Source: Rhizobium sp. WYCCWR10014
Lineage (GTDB): Bacteria; Pseudomonadota; Alphaproteobacteria; Rhizobiales; Rhizobiaceae
Reading direction: 5' to 3'
DNA length: 64,000 bases
NCBI RefSeq assembly: GCF_001657485.1
Contig: NZ_LXFU01000053.1
Coordinates: 103,378 to 167,377, forward strand
The notes under the pieces were generated by a model. The model was not told the DNA's origin. It made no database searches and worked only from the letters and a program-made list of their open reading frames with translations. The translations under genes and the position numbers were made by a program. Below, piece after piece: positions 51,994-61,767 of the stretch; the first letter of the stretch is position 1, and every line of letters starts with the position of its first letter.

Positions 51994-54456
51994 ATGATCG
52001 ATTCCATTCTCGACAAGATGACGCTCGAGGAGCAGGTCTCGCTGCTCTCGGGCGCGGATTTCTGGACGACGGTTCCCGTCGAGCGTCTTGATGTGCCGAA
52101 GATCAAGGTGACGGACGGACCGAATGGGGCTCGCGGCGCGGGTTCGCTGGTCGGCGGCGTCAAGGCGACCTGCTTTCCTGTCGCAATCGCACTCGGCGCC
52201 ACTTGGAATCCCGATCTGGTCGAGCGCATGGGCGTGGCGCTTGCCCACCAGGCAAAGAGTAAGGGAGCCGCCGTGCTGCTTGCGCCCACGGTGAATATCC
52301 ATCGTTCCGGGCTCAACGGGCGAAATTTCGAATGTTATTCCGAGGATCCGATGCTTACCGCGGAACTGGCCGTCGCCTATATCAAAGGCGTGCAGAGCCA
52401 AGGGATCGCGGCGACGATCAAGCACTTCGCCGGCAATGAATCCGAGATAGAGCGGCAGACCATGTCTTCCGATGTCGACGAGCGGACGCTGCGCGAAATC
52501 TACTTTCCGCCCTTCGAACAGGCTGTCAAACGCGCCGGCGTGATGGCCGTCATGTCTTCCTATAACCGCCTCAACGGCACCTATACGAGCGAGCATGAGT
52601 GGCTGCTGACCAAGGTGCTGCGCCAGGAATGGGGATTCGACGGTATCGTCATGTCCGACTGGTTCGGTTCGCATTCGACGGCCGAGACGATCAATGCCGG
52701 GCTTGATCTCGAAATGCCCGGCCCGGCGCGCGATCGCGGCGAGAAGCTGGTTGCGGCCGTGCGTGAGGGCAGGGTCGAAGCCGTCACCGTGCGGGCGGCG
52801 GCGCAGCGGATCCTGCTTCTACTCGAGCGGGTCGGCGCGTTCGAGAAGAAGCCCGACCTTACGGAGCAGGCGGTCGACCTGCCGGAAGACCGGGCGCTGA
52901 TCCGGCGTCTCGGCGCAGAGGGCGCAGTCCTTTTGAAGAACGACGGCATACTGCCGCTTGCCAAGACATCGCTCGACCGGATCGCCGTCATCGGACCCAA
53001 CGCCGCGAGCGCGCGCGTCATGGGCGGCGGCAGCGCACAGATCGCGGCGCATTACCTGGTTAGTCCGCTCGAAGGAATTCGAGCCGCCCTTTCCAATGCC
53101 AACAGTGTCAGCCACGCTGTCGGCTGCCGCCACAACCGTCTGATCGAGGTGGCCAAGGGGAAGATCACCGTCGAATATTTCAAGGGGCGCGGCTGCCGGG
53201 GCACGCCGCTTCATGTCGAGACCGTCGACAAGGGTGAGTTCTTCTGGTTCGAACTGCCGGCGGCCGAGCTCGACCCCACCGATTTCTCGGCTCGAATGAC
53301 GATGCAATTCGTGCCGGAGGAGAGCGGCGATCATGTCTTCGGCATGACCAATGCCGGACTGGCGCGGCTCTTCGTCGATGGCAGGCTGACGGTTGACGGC
53401 CGTGACGGCTGGGCACGCGGCGAAAACTATTTCGGCACGGCCAATGACGAACAGCGCGGCACGGTGGCGCTGGATGCGGGCAAGGCCCATGCCGTCACCG
53501 TCGAGTATGACCCGCCGGCGGCATCAGGAGAGGGGATCAACCTCACGGCCATTCGGTTCGGCGTCGAAAAGCCCTTGGGCGAGGCCGATATCGAGGACGC
53601 CGTCGAGACGGCGCTGAATGCCGATGTGGCGCTTCTCTTCGTCGGCCGGGATGGCGAATGGGATACCGAGGGCTTGGATGTGCCCGACATGCGGCTTCCG
53701 GGTCGGCAGGAAGAGCTGATCGAGCGGGTTGCGGCCGTCAACGCCAACACCGTGGTCGTGCTGCAGACCGGCGGTCCGGTGGAAATGCCGTGGCTCGGCA
53801 AGGTTCGCGCCGTGCTGCAGATCTGGTATCCTGGGCAGGAGCTGGGCAATGCCGTCGCCGATGTCCTCTTCGGCGATGTCGAGCCCGGCGGACGCCTGCC
53901 GCAGACATTCCCGAAGGCGCTTGCCGACAATTCCGCCATCACAGGCGATCCGGCCGTCTATCCGGGTAAGGATGGGCATGTACGCTATGCCGAAGGCGTC
54001 TTCGTCGGCTACCGTCACCACGATACACGTGCGGTCGAGCCGCTCTTCCCCTTCGGTTTCGGCCTTGGCTATACGCGCTTCAGCTGGGGCGAGCCGCGCC
54101 TGTCGACGAGCGAAATGGGTGCCGAAGGCGTGACGGTCAGCGTCGATCTGACCAATATCGGCGACCGGACCGGGTCGGAATTGGTCCAACTCTATGTGCG
54201 TTCGCCAAAGTCCAAGGTGGAGCGGCCGGACAAGGAACTGCGCGCCTTCGCAAAGCTTTCGCTGCTGCCCGGTGAGTCTGGGACGGCCGAAATGACGATC
54301 CTGCCGCGCGATCTCGCTTATTTCGACGTCGAGGCGGGTGCTTTCCGCGCCGAACCGGGCGATTACCAGCTGGTCGTTGCGGCAAATGCCACGGATATCA
54401 GGTTCATCATCGATCTGCCGTCACCACTCGAATATGTCCTGCCACCTTCGTCTTAA
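51994..54456 (+). CDS. Beta-glucosidase, GH3 with PA14 insert
   Basis: Glycoside hydrolase family 3 enzyme of 820 aa, cytosolic (no signal peptide). The catalytic nucleophile is D222 in GFDGIVMSDWFGSH; the (alpha/beta)8 domain ends near 290. The second GH3 domain is split by a PA14 insertion around residues 395-545 (FSARMTMQFVPEESG; ARLFVDGRLTVDG), and the C-terminal fibronectin-like domain has TRTGSELVQLYV-like residues. This layout matches rhizobial/plant-associated beta-glucosidases of the K. marxianus BglI type. GGGGAGG lies 7 bases before the ATG. Controlled by the TetR dyad upstream. Likely substrates are plant beta-glucosides. Confidence 0.94.
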   Translation: MIDSILDKMTLEEQVSLLSGADFWTTVPVERLDVPKIKVTDGPNGARGAGSLVGGVKATCFPVAIALGATWNPDLVERMGVALAHQAKSKGAAVLLAPTVNIHRSGLNGRNFECYSEDPMLTAELAVAYIKGVQSQGIAATIKHFAGNESEIERQTMSSDVDERTLREIYFPPFEQAVKRAGVMAVMSSYNRLNGTYTSEHEWLLTKVLRQEWGFDGIVMSDWFGSHSTAETINAGLDLEMPGPARDRGEKLVAAVREGRVEAVTVRAAAQRILLLLERVGAFEKKPDLTEQAVDLPEDRALIRRLGAEGAVLLKNDGILPLAKTSLDRIAVIGPNAASARVMGGGSAQIAAHYLVSPLEGIRAALSNANSVSHAVGCRHNRLIEVAKGKITVEYFKGRGCRGTPLHVETVDKGEFFWFELPAAELDPTDFSARMTMQFVPEESGDHVFGMTNAGLARLFVDGRLTVDGRDGWARGENYFGTANDEQRGTVALDAGKAHAVTVEYDPPAASGEGINLTAIRFGVEKPLGEADIEDAVETALNADVALLFVGRDGEWDTEGLDVPDMRLPGRQEELIERVAAVNANTVVVLQTGGPVEMPWLGKVRAVLQIWYPGQELGNAVADVLFGDVEPGGRLPQTFPKALADNSAITGDPAVYPGKDGHVRYAEGVFVGYRHHDTRAVEPLFPFGFGLGYTRFSWGEPRLSTSEMGAEGVTVSVDLTNIGDRTGSELVQLYVRSPKSKVERPDKELRAFAKLSLLPGESGTAEMTILPRDLAYFDVEAGAFRAEPGDYQLVVAANATDIRFIIDLPSPLEYVLPPSS

Positions 54457-54504
54457 ACGCAGGCTGGCGAGATCCATGTCGTATTCGAGCTGAACCCGGC
54501 CGAT

Positions 54505-54532
54505 AACACTTGGCGCGGCTGCGCCAAGTGTT
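54505..54532. terminator. Bidirectional terminator hairpin
   Basis: A perfect 12-bp stem (AACACTTGGCGC) with a GGCT loop lies between the GH3 gene and the OmpA-lipoprotein gene, which converge. Short T-rich ends are present on either side (AGTGTT; GTTATC). Confidence 0.75.
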
Positions 54533-54549
54533 GAGTGGTTCGACCTGGA

Positions 54550-55086
54550 TCAGGCCGCGTCGGGCTGTGTGCGGAGATTGGTGACGACGCGCCGGTTTTG
54601 CACCCTGCAGGATCGCTCCGTGCAATCGCGCACTTCACGATCGTTCCCGTAGCCCTTGGCCCACATGCGCTTGGCATCCACGCCCTTGGAGGCAAGATAG
54701 GCCATCGCCGCATCGGCGCGCTTCTGCGACAACGCCTCCATTTGAGATGCGGAACCGGAATCGTCGGCAAATCCCTGCAGCTTGAGCAGCCAAGTCGGGT
54801 TCCTGTTGAGCCAGGCGGCCTGGTTATCCAGCGTTGCCATGGCGACGGTATCGAGTGTGGCGGAGTCCTGCTTGAAGTAGATCCGTCGGCCGACATTGAG
54901 GATGAAATCCTCTTCACTGCCAGCCCGTACATTCTCGAAGCCAGGGGCGGGATCGTTGGTCTGGCCTGTCATCGGAGCAGCCACGGGTTCTTCCAGAGAG
55001 GCGATCTCAGTAGTGGAGCAGGCGGCGAGCGCCAAGAGCATGGCCGCAGCGAGAAGGCGCCTCGCATATCCTGTTGTAGCAAACAT
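54550..55086 (-). CDS. OmpA-family outer-membrane lipoprotein
   Basis: Lipoprotein of 178 aa. The lipobox is LALAAC with C23. The OmpA/Pal peptidoglycan-binding domain covers about residues 60-170 (IYFKQDSATLD, LQGFADDSGSASQMEALSQKRADAA, with the closing RRVVTNL). The diaminopimelate-binding Asp/Arg region is present. It anchors the outer membrane to the wall but has no Tol/Pal cluster beside it. GAGGAAT lies 11 bases before the ATG; much longer in-frame extensions overlap the transpeptidase gene. It follows the L,D-transpeptidase gene by 13 bp and is co-transcribed. Confidence 0.88.
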   Translation of the reverse strand: MFATTGYARRLLAAAMLLALAACSTTEIASLEEPVAAPMTGQTNDPAPGFENVRAGSEEDFILNVGRRIYFKQDSATLDTVAMATLDNQAAWLNRNPTWLLKLQGFADDSGSASQMEALSQKRADAAMAYLASKGVDAKRMWAKGYGNDREVRDCTERSCRVQNRRVVTNLRTQPDAA

Positions 55087-55099
55087 CAGGGAATATTCC

Positions 55100-55774
55100 T
55101 CACTCGACCGTGGTTGTTTGGCTGACCTGCGCGGCACTTTCAGCCTGGTCGGCAATATGCGGCAGAACCTGCACCGCGGTGCCGATGGGGCAACGCTGGT
55201 AAAGATCGATGGCGTCTTCGTTGAACATGCGGATACAGCCGCTGGAGGCATCCTTGCCGATGCTCCAAGGCTCCAGCGTGCCGTGGAAGCGATAGCCGGT
55301 GTCGGCGCCGTCGCGATGCAGATACATGGCGCGGGGGCCGAGCGGATTCTTCGGTGAGCCTCCCGCCACGAATTCGGGCAGTTCTGGATGGCGCTTGCGC
55401 ATCTCCGGCGGCGGTGTCCAGCGCGGCCACAGCGACTTAGCGTCGATCGTGGCGCGGCCAAACCATTTGAAGCCCTCGCGGCCGACGCCGACGCCGTAGC
55501 GGATGGCCGTCTTGTTCTCCATGATCACATAGAGAAAATGGTGTCTTGTATCGACGACGACGGTGCCGATCGGCTCGCTGCTGAAATATTTGACGACCTG
55601 GCGGTGCCACTTCCTGTCGATCTTGGCGAAGTTGGTTCTTCGGAACGTCACGCCATTGTCGACGGTGGTGCCGTCAAAATAGGACGACGCCGCGGCGAAT
55701 GCTGGTTTCCGGACCGCGCCGGCGCCAAGCAACGCCAATCCACCAAGCACAATATTTCTGCGAGTCCACGGCAT
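55100..55774 (-). CDS. L,D-transpeptidase with Tat signal
   Basis: YkuD/ErfK-type transpeptidase of 224 aa. The N-terminus WTRRNIVLGGLALLG is a twin-arginine signal. The catalytic motif is HGTLEPWSIGKDASSGCIRM, with the reactive Cys in SSGCIRM and the partner His in FHGT. It probably links peptidoglycan peptides (3-3 links) or attaches outer-membrane proteins to the wall. AAGGGGGA lies 12 bases before the ATG at 55774. Forms a two-gene envelope operon with the OmpA lipoprotein. Confidence 0.9.
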   Translation of the reverse strand: MPWTRRNIVLGGLALLGAGAVRKPAFAAASSYFDGTTVDNGVTFRRTNFAKIDRKWHRQVVKYFSSEPIGTVVVDTRHHFLYVIMENKTAIRYGVGVGREGFKWFGRATIDAKSLWPRWTPPPEMRKRHPELPEFVAGGSPKNPLGPRAMYLHRDGADTGYRFHGTLEPWSIGKDASSGCIRMFNEDAIDLYQRCPIGTAVQVLPHIADQAESAAQVSQTTTVE

Positions 55775-55978
55775 CGGCAATATCCCCCTTAGAGCCAAGC
55801 AGCGAAGTATCAGTAAATCAGATTTTTCATTTGCGACAACAGAAAATTCTTCTCCTCCCTCAAGACCGAGATCGATCTGGGCGTCTTCTGGAGTGTATTG
55901 CGCTGGTTGTTACTCCACGAGGACGATGTTACGCGCAGCAAACTCACAGATCTTTTGAATCCGCTCAGCCGAGCAAAC

Positions 55979-56914
55979 TCAGAGGAAAAGATCGGGGAGT
56001 TCGGAGCGTGCGATAGATCGCAACCTGACCGCTTCTGCCATGTCTATCGAGCTATAGGGAAACCGTAATCGGGTGCCGACGGGTCCCCAATTGCCGATCG
56101 CACTTAAGAGTTTGTCGAGAGCGGCGTTCGAATAGCCGAATTCCTGGCGAAAGGGGACGATATGGGCGTCCATAAACGTGCAGATGCGTCGTTCCAGACC
56201 GAGTGCGGCGTCGATATCGTGTCGCATCGAGACCGTCCAGGTCTGAGCACCGCGGGGATTAAGGCAGGCGACATTGGAAAAGGAGCCTGCCGCGACGCCC
56301 TGTTTGATGCCGGTTGCGAGATGGTGGCCGGGGACGAAGAGCGAAAGCCCGGACAGATGCAGGCGCGCCTCGGCATACCAGGAGGCGTCGCCATCGGCGA
56401 GCTTGATGCCGATCACCTCAGGCACTGCCGCGCAGACCATGCCGAGCTCCCTTGGTGCCAGCACGCGTTTTGCATGCGGCGGATTGTAGAGGATGAGCGG
56501 AATTCCGTCGGCAGCCTCGGCCGCTCGTTTCAGGAAGTCGATCGCTTCGGCATCGGTAAGCGGCCACCAGTCCGGCAATATGAGCTGAATGGCGCGGGGA
56601 TCGAGCGCGGCGGCGCGGCGGACGCGATTGAGCATGATCAGCGGATCGGGCTGGCAGGCGCCGATGACGAATGGGGTTGAAGACACCTTGCAGCGCTCGG
56701 CCAGCATTGCCTGGATGCAGTCGAACTCCTCCTCCGTCTGATTGTGAAATTCGCCGGCCGTGCCGTTCGAATAAATACCATCGACGCCGGCGTCGATGAG
56801 GACATCGATCTCTTCACCGAGCTTTTCGAATTCGATGCTGTCATCGGCTGCGATCGGTAGAAGCAGGCTAGCCCAGTTTCCGCCGATGGCGGGATGTGGC
56901 GTCGTCGCATTCAT
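55979..56914 (-). CDS. DapA-superfamily lyase/aldolase, second of two
   Basis: Class I aldolase-like TIM barrel of 311 aa. The pyruvate-binding loop is NGTAGEFHNQT (in place of GTTGE). The Tyr is in ILYNPPHAKRV and the Schiff-base Lys in IGIKLADGD. It is a paralogue of the protein at 58920-59837 but clearly different, and is unlikely to be lysine-pathway DapA given its context. It follows the second ATPase gene by 26 bases; likely last gene of the operon. The ATG at 56914 has GGGGAAAC about 8 bases upstream. Reaction (aldol cleavage or dehydration of a keto acid) not determined. Confidence 0.85.
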   Translation of the reverse strand: MNATTPHPAIGGNWASLLLPIAADDSIEFEKLGEEIDVLIDAGVDGIYSNGTAGEFHNQTEEEFDCIQAMLAERCKVSSTPFVIGACQPDPLIMLNRVRRAAALDPRAIQLILPDWWPLTDAEAIDFLKRAAEAADGIPLILYNPPHAKRVLAPRELGMVCAAVPEVIGIKLADGDASWYAEARLHLSGLSLFVPGHHLATGIKQGVAAGSFSNVACLNPRGAQTWTVSMRHDIDAALGLERRICTFMDAHIVPFRQEFGYSNAALDKLLSAIGNWGPVGTRLRFPYSSIDMAEAVRLRSIARSELPDLFL

Positions 56915-56940
56915 CTCTTGTTTCCCCGTTGGATGACGGA

Positions 56941-57894
56941 TCAGTTGAGGTCGTCGCGAATGCAGGCCTTGAAGTGGCCGGGCGCGACTTCCCGCAATTG
57001 CGGAACGGCGCCGGCGCAGGCCTCGAGCGCGCTCGGACAGCGCGTGCGAAAAACACATCCGCTCGGCGGATTGGCCGGACTTGGGATATCGCCTTTCAGG
57101 ATCTGCCTATTACGGCGGGCATCCGGATCTGGCGACGGAATCGCCGAGAGCAGGGCGCGCGTATAGGGATGCTGTGGTCTCGCATAGAGATCGGCACTCG
57201 GCGCGATTTCCATGATGCGGCCGAGATAGAGCACGATCACCCGGTCGCAAATATATTCGACGACGGCAAGGTCATGCGAGATGAACAGCATGGTCAAGCC
57301 AAGCCGCTGCTGCAGGTCGCGCAGCAGGTTGATCACCTGCGCCTGGATCGACACGTCGAGCGCCGAAACCGGCTCGTCGGCGACGATGAATTCGGGCGAC
57401 AAGGTCAACGCCCGGGCAATCCCGATGCGCTGGCGCTGGCCGCCGGAAAATTCATGCGCGTATCGATTGATCGCGTCGGCGGGCAGATCGACCTCCGCCA
57501 AGGCCGACCACGCCCGCTCGAGCCTGTCGCGGGCGGTGCCGATCCCCTGGATCTGCAAGCCTTCCGTCAGGATCTCGCCGATCGTCATGCGTGGCGACAG
57601 GCTGGCGAAGGGATCCTGGAAAATATACTGCATGCGCGGCCGCTGCCGTCTGAGCGCGGAGGCGGAAAGCGCTGTGAGTTCTGTCCCGTCGAAACGGACG
57701 CTGCCTGACGACGGCTCGACGAGGCGAAGAACGGAACGCCCGATCGTGGTCTTGCCGCTGCCGGATTCGCCGACAAGCCCGACGACTTCACCCTTGCCGA
57801 TATCGAAGGAGATGCCCTGGAGAATGTTCAGCCGCGTGCCGCGAGAAGTATAATGTTTCGAAAGGTCGCGGACGGAGAGCAGCGGTACGCTCAT
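56941..57894 (-). CDS. Peptide-type ABC transporter ATPase (DppF/OppF)
   Basis: ATP-binding protein of 317 aa. Walker A GESGSGKTT, signature LSGGQRQ-like FSGGQRQRIGIARAL and Walker B FIVADEPVSALDVSIQAQ are intact. The C-terminal Cys-containing oligopeptide domain has NPPSGCVFRTRCPSAL. The ATG directly abuts the stop of the DppD gene. Works with 57895-58911 as a heterodimeric motor. Confidence 0.94.
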   Translation of the reverse strand: MSVPLLSVRDLSKHYTSRGTRLNILQGISFDIGKGEVVGLVGESGSGKTTIGRSVLRLVEPSSGSVRFDGTELTALSASALRRQRPRMQYIFQDPFASLSPRMTIGEILTEGLQIQGIGTARDRLERAWSALAEVDLPADAINRYAHEFSGGQRQRIGIARALTLSPEFIVADEPVSALDVSIQAQVINLLRDLQQRLGLTMLFISHDLAVVEYICDRVIVLYLGRIMEIAPSADLYARPQHPYTRALLSAIPSPDPDARRNRQILKGDIPSPANPPSGCVFRTRCPSALEACAGAVPQLREVAPGHFKACIRDDLN

Positions 57895-58911
57895 CTAGAT
57901 CTCCTGCCATCTGATACAGCGGCTGCGATGCTGCGGATTGACCTGTTCGAGCGCGGGAACGGCAGCGCGACAGGCATCGATCGCGAATTTGCAGCGCGGA
58001 GAAAAGGCGCAGCCGCTCGGCATGTTTATCAGGCTCGGGACCATGCCGGGAATGGCAGCGAGCTTTTCGCCGGCCTGTTTCATCCGCGCCGCATCACCCA
58101 GGCGCGGCATGGAGGCGAGAAGGCCCATCGTGTAGGGGTGCTTGGGATTGCGGAAAACCTCGCCGACCGGCCCTTCTTCGACGATCCGGCCGGCATACAT
58201 CACCGCCACGCGATGGGCGATTTCGGCGACGACACCGAGATTGTGGGTGACGAAGAGCATGGCCATGCCGCGCTCGCGCTGCAGTTTGAGGAGCAGGTCG
58301 AGAATCTGCGCCTGGATCGTCACGTCGAGCGCCGTTGTCGGCTCGTCGGCGATCAGCAACGCCGGGTCGCAGGCGAGCGCCATGGCGATCGTGGCGCGCT
58401 GCCGCATGCCGCCCGACAGTTCGTGCGGATATTGGCCGGCGCGGCGCCGGGCGTCCGGTATGCCAACACTTTCAAGCAACGCGACGGCTGCGTCCATCGC
58501 CGCCTTGCGGTCGGCGCCGCGATGGATGCGGATCGGCTCGCCAATCTGATCGCCGATGGTGAAGACGGGATTGAGGCTCGACATCGGCTCCTGGAATATC
58601 ATGCCGATGTCGTCGCCCCTGATCCTGCGCATGCTCTCTTCGTCGAGGGAGACCAGATCTCTGACCACGCCGCCGCTGGTCGCGAGGCGGATGCTGCCTG
58701 CGGCGATCACGCCGATGTTGCGGGTGAGCAACCGCATGACGGATAGGCTGGTGACCGACTTGCCGGAGCCGGATTCGCCGACGAGCGCAAGCGTCTCGCC
58801 GGCGGCAACGCTGAGGTCGATATTGTTGACCGCCGTGATCTCGCCGCCGCGGATGCGGAAGATCGTTCGCAATCCTCTGATGTCGAGTACGGGTTCGGTC
58901 GTCTGTCCCAT
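57895..58911 (-). CDS. Peptide-type ABC transporter ATPase (DppD/OppD)
   Basis: ATP-binding protein of 338 aa. Walker A GESGSGKSV, signature LSGGMRQRATIAMAL and Walker B LLIADEPTTALDVTIQAQ are present, and the C-terminal oligopeptide tail has NMPSGCAFSPRCKFA. Lies between an aldolase gene (8 bp) and the partner ATPase gene (adjacent) on the minus strand, so one mRNA encodes all of them. Confidence 0.94.
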   Translation of the reverse strand: MGQTTEPVLDIRGLRTIFRIRGGEITAVNNIDLSVAAGETLALVGESGSGKSVTSLSVMRLLTRNIGVIAAGSIRLATSGGVVRDLVSLDEESMRRIRGDDIGMIFQEPMSSLNPVFTIGDQIGEPIRIHRGADRKAAMDAAVALLESVGIPDARRRAGQYPHELSGGMRQRATIAMALACDPALLIADEPTTALDVTIQAQILDLLLKLQRERGMAMLFVTHNLGVVAEIAHRVAVMYAGRIVEEGPVGEVFRNPKHPYTMGLLASMPRLGDAARMKQAGEKLAAIPGMVPSLINMPSGCAFSPRCKFAIDACRAAVPALEQVNPQHRSRCIRWQEI

Positions 58912-58919
58912 CAGCTTGC

Positions 58920-59837
58920 TCAGTTCAGCAGGCCGGTTGCACGCAGGATCTCGTCGATCCGCGCGGTTTCGGCATCGTTGAGAGAGGCACGCGGCCGCGG
59001 CATGACGGCGGAATCGATGATGCCGAGGCTACGCATGGCGGTCTTGAATGCGCCAATACCCGCTGCGCCGCCGCTGACACGGCCCTGCGCGACCCAGACG
59101 ATTTCGAACAGGCGGCAGAGGCGCTCCTGTTCCTTCTTCGCGGCGACCCAGTCGCCGCGCTGGGCAGCATCCCAAAGGCGGACATAGCCGTGCGGGTCGA
59201 CATTGGCTATACCGGGAACGACGCCGTGGGCGCCCATCAGCAGGGCAGTGTCGACGACGATCTCGGAGCCGGTCATCAGGAAGACGTCCTTTTGTTCGGC
59301 AAGATCAAGGAGCGCGTAGCGGAAGTTGCCATCGTCGCCGCTGGAATCCTTGAGGCCGATAATCGCGCCTTCCCTGGCGAGCGTGACCACCGTCTGGCGC
59401 TGCAGCTTGATATGAACGCAGACGGGAATGTCGTAGGCGATCAGCGGAATGTCCACCGCGTCGCGGATATAGCGGAAGTGGTCGAGGATCTCGGACTGGC
59501 TGGTGACCGTATAGAATGGCGCCGTCACCACGACCGCGTCGGCACCGGCGGCCTTTGCGACCTTCGCATGAGCGATGACGCGATCCGTGGTCGGGTCAAT
59601 GACGCCGACGATCAGCGGCACGCGCCCATTCACCACCTTGGCCGAATGTTCGATGATGTCCCGCCGGGTCTTTTCGTCATGGAAAATCACCTCGCTCGTC
59701 GAGCCGAGCACGAAGACGCCATGGCAGCCGGCATCGATCAGATGCTCGAGCACGCGTGTATAGGATGGGTAGTCGATGGTGAGATCTGGATTGAGCGGTG
59801 TTACGACGGGAGGGACGACACCCTTGAATTTGGTCAT
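58920..59837 (-). CDS. DapA-superfamily lyase/aldolase, first of two
   Basis: Class I TIM-barrel aldolase of 305 aa. The loop is LGSTSEVIFHD (GSTSE in place of GTTGE), the Tyr region AYDIPVCVHIK and the Schiff-base Lys in IIGLKDSSGDDG. Resembles the DapA-like 4-hydroxy-2-oxo acid or keto-deoxy sugar acid enzymes. It lies between permease and ATPase genes of the peptide-type ABC system, which points to catabolism of the imported molecule. AAGAAGCG stands before the ATG at 59837. Confidence 0.87.
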   Translation of the reverse strand: MTKFKGVVPPVVTPLNPDLTIDYPSYTRVLEHLIDAGCHGVFVLGSTSEVIFHDEKTRRDIIEHSAKVVNGRVPLIVGVIDPTTDRVIAHAKVAKAAGADAVVVTAPFYTVTSQSEILDHFRYIRDAVDIPLIAYDIPVCVHIKLQRQTVVTLAREGAIIGLKDSSGDDGNFRYALLDLAEQKDVFLMTGSEIVVDTALLMGAHGVVPGIANVDPHGYVRLWDAAQRGDWVAAKKEQERLCRLFEIVWVAQGRVSGGAAGIGAFKTAMRSLGIIDSAVMPRPRASLNDAETARIDEILRATGLLN

Positions 59838-59855
59838 TTTCGCTTCTTTCGATTG

Positions 59856-60734
59856 TCAGTTCAGTTCGGCACGCGGATCGAAGGCATCTCTGAGGCCATC
59901 GCCAATGAAGTTGATTGCCAGGACGGCAAGGATCAGTGCGGCGCCGGGGAAGAGCCATTGCCACGGATATTGTTCGAGCACCGCGGTCGAGCGGGCCGCG
60001 TTCAGCATGTTGCCCCAGCTTGCCGCCGGCGGGGCGATGCCGAGACCGAGAAAGGATAGGCCCGCCTCGAGCAGGATGGCATTGGCGATCTGCAGCGTTG
60101 CATAGACCACGAGGATATCGATCGAGTTCGGCAAGCCGTGGCGGAAGAGCAGATGGCCGATGCCGGCGCCCATGCCGCGGGCGGCCAGGACGAAGTCGCG
60201 TTCACGCAATTCCAGCAACCGCGAGCGGATCATGCGCGCAAGCAGCGGCCAGGAGAGCAGCGAGATGACGAGGACCGTCGGCCAGATGCCGGTGCCGGCA
60301 ATGGATGCGAGCACAAGCAGGAAGATGACGGGCGGCAGGGTCATCACCAGATCGACGAAGCGCATCGAGACCGCGTCCGTCCAACGTCCGGCAAGCGCCG
60401 AGATTGCCCCGAAAAGAAACCCGATGACTGCCGAAAGCGCGGTCGATGCGACGGCGACCAGAAGCGAAATCCGGCCGCCTTCGAGCACGCGCGCGAAGAC
60501 GTCGCGGCCAACGCCGTCGGCTCCGAACCAGTGCGTTGCCGTCGGGCCGCTATTCATGGCGAGAAGATCGATGTCGTTCGGCCGGAAAGCCCACCACAGC
60601 GGATAGGAAAGGATCAGCAGCAGCATCGGAATGGCAATGCAGACGCCGGCAACGGCTGCGCGATTGAGCAGAAACCGACTGAAGGCGCGGGCAAGTGGTC
60701 CGGGGCTCCGGCGTTCGGAAGAGCGTGCCAGCAT
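59856..60734 (-). CDS. Peptide-type ABC transporter permease (DppC)
   Basis: Inner-membrane permease of 292 aa. The N-terminal oppC-type helix is AAVAGVCIAIPMLLLILSYPLW in part. Then GADGVGRDVFARVLEG, a hallmark of DppC, and the EAA-like loop ARGMGAGIGHLLFRHGLPN. A GLSFLGLGIAPPAASWGNML element near the end is also typical. It overlaps or abuts the DppB gene (2 bp apart). Heteromeric channel with 60737-61696. Confidence 0.94.
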   Translation of the reverse strand: MLARSSERRSPGPLARAFSRFLLNRAAVAGVCIAIPMLLLILSYPLWWAFRPNDIDLLAMNSGPTATHWFGADGVGRDVFARVLEGGRISLLVAVASTALSAVIGFLFGAISALAGRWTDAVSMRFVDLVMTLPPVIFLLVLASIAGTGIWPTVLVISLLSWPLLARMIRSRLLELRERDFVLAARGMGAGIGHLLFRHGLPNSIDILVVYATLQIANAILLEAGLSFLGLGIAPPAASWGNMLNAARSTAVLEQYPWQWLFPGAALILAVLAINFIGDGLRDAFDPRAELN

Positions 60735-60736
60735 GG

Positions 60737-61696
60737 TCAGCCCACCTTGATGCGCGGGTCGACGACCGCATAGGTGATATCGGTCAGAAGATTGACGACG
60801 ATAACGCAGCTACCGATCACAAGCGTCGCCCCCATGATGACGGGGTAGTCACGGGTCTGCACGGCATCGACGAGCAACAGCCCCATGCCCGGCCAGTTGA
60901 AGACGCTCTCGATGAAGATGGCGCCGCCGATTGCAAGCCCGATGGTGGAGCCGATCAGCGTCACGATCGGAAGAAGCGCATTGCGCAAGGCATGCTTGGT
61001 GATGACCCAGAACTCGCGAACGCCCTTGGCGCGGGCTGTACGCACGTAATCCTGGTTCAGGACTTCGAGCAGCGAAGCGCGCATGTAGCGCATGATCAAT
61101 GCGGCTTGCGCGACAGACAGAAGTGCCGCCGGCAGGATCAGATGGTGGAGGAGATCGCCCACCGAGAATTCCTCGCCCGGCGTCAGCATGCCGCCTGACG
61201 GCATCCAGTGCAGACGGACGGAGAAAATATAAAGGCCGATCAGCGCGCTGAGGAAGGCCGGGCTCGAAATGCCGGCAAGCGCAACCACCGATAAGGAGAG
61301 ATCGGCCAGCGAATTGCGGCGGACGGCGCCGATCACCCCGCAGGTGATGCCCGCGACGATGGCAAAGGCAAGTGCGGTGCCCATCAAGAGCACAGTCGGG
61401 CCGATCCGTGACAGCACCAGCCCCAGAACGGGCTGATCGAGACGCTTGATCGAATAGCCGAGATTGCCCATCAGCGCCTGCTGCAACCAGCCCAGATACT
61501 GCGCCGGCAAGGGCTGATCGAGCCCGAGGCTTCTGCGCAGATCGGCAAGATCTGACGGCGACATCGGCAGGTTCGGATCGATATAGGCATCGATCGGATC
61601 GCCGGGTGTCAGGCGCAGCAGCAGGAAGATCAGCATGCTCAGGGCGACGAGCATGCCTATTCCTATGATCAGGCGTCTGAGACTGTATTGGAGCAT
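60737..61696 (-). CDS. Peptide-type ABC transporter permease (DppB)
   Basis: Inner-membrane permease of 319 aa. Starts LQYSLRRLIIGIGMLVALSMLIFLLLRLTPGDP in part; the LTPGDP element is typical of DppB. The loop GLDQPLPAQYLGWL and the EAA-like TARAKGVREFWVITKHALRNA follow. The ATG at 61696 is chosen; a TTG two codons earlier is possible. It lies 71 bp after the receptor gene. Confidence 0.94.
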   Translation of the reverse strand: MLQYSLRRLIIGIGMLVALSMLIFLLLRLTPGDPIDAYIDPNLPMSPSDLADLRRSLGLDQPLPAQYLGWLQQALMGNLGYSIKRLDQPVLGLVLSRIGPTVLLMGTALAFAIVAGITCGVIGAVRRNSLADLSLSVVALAGISSPAFLSALIGLYIFSVRLHWMPSGGMLTPGEEFSVGDLLHHLILPAALLSVAQAALIMRYMRASLLEVLNQDYVRTARAKGVREFWVITKHALRNALLPIVTLIGSTIGLAIGGAIFIESVFNWPGMGLLLVDAVQTRDYPVIMGATLVIGSCVIVVNLLTDITYAVVDPRIKVG

Positions 61697-61767
61697 CGGC
61701 AATCCGTCTTATCGGGCCGTCTTGTCAGGGTGGCCGAAGCCACCCTCAAGGTTTTCCCGGAAAACGC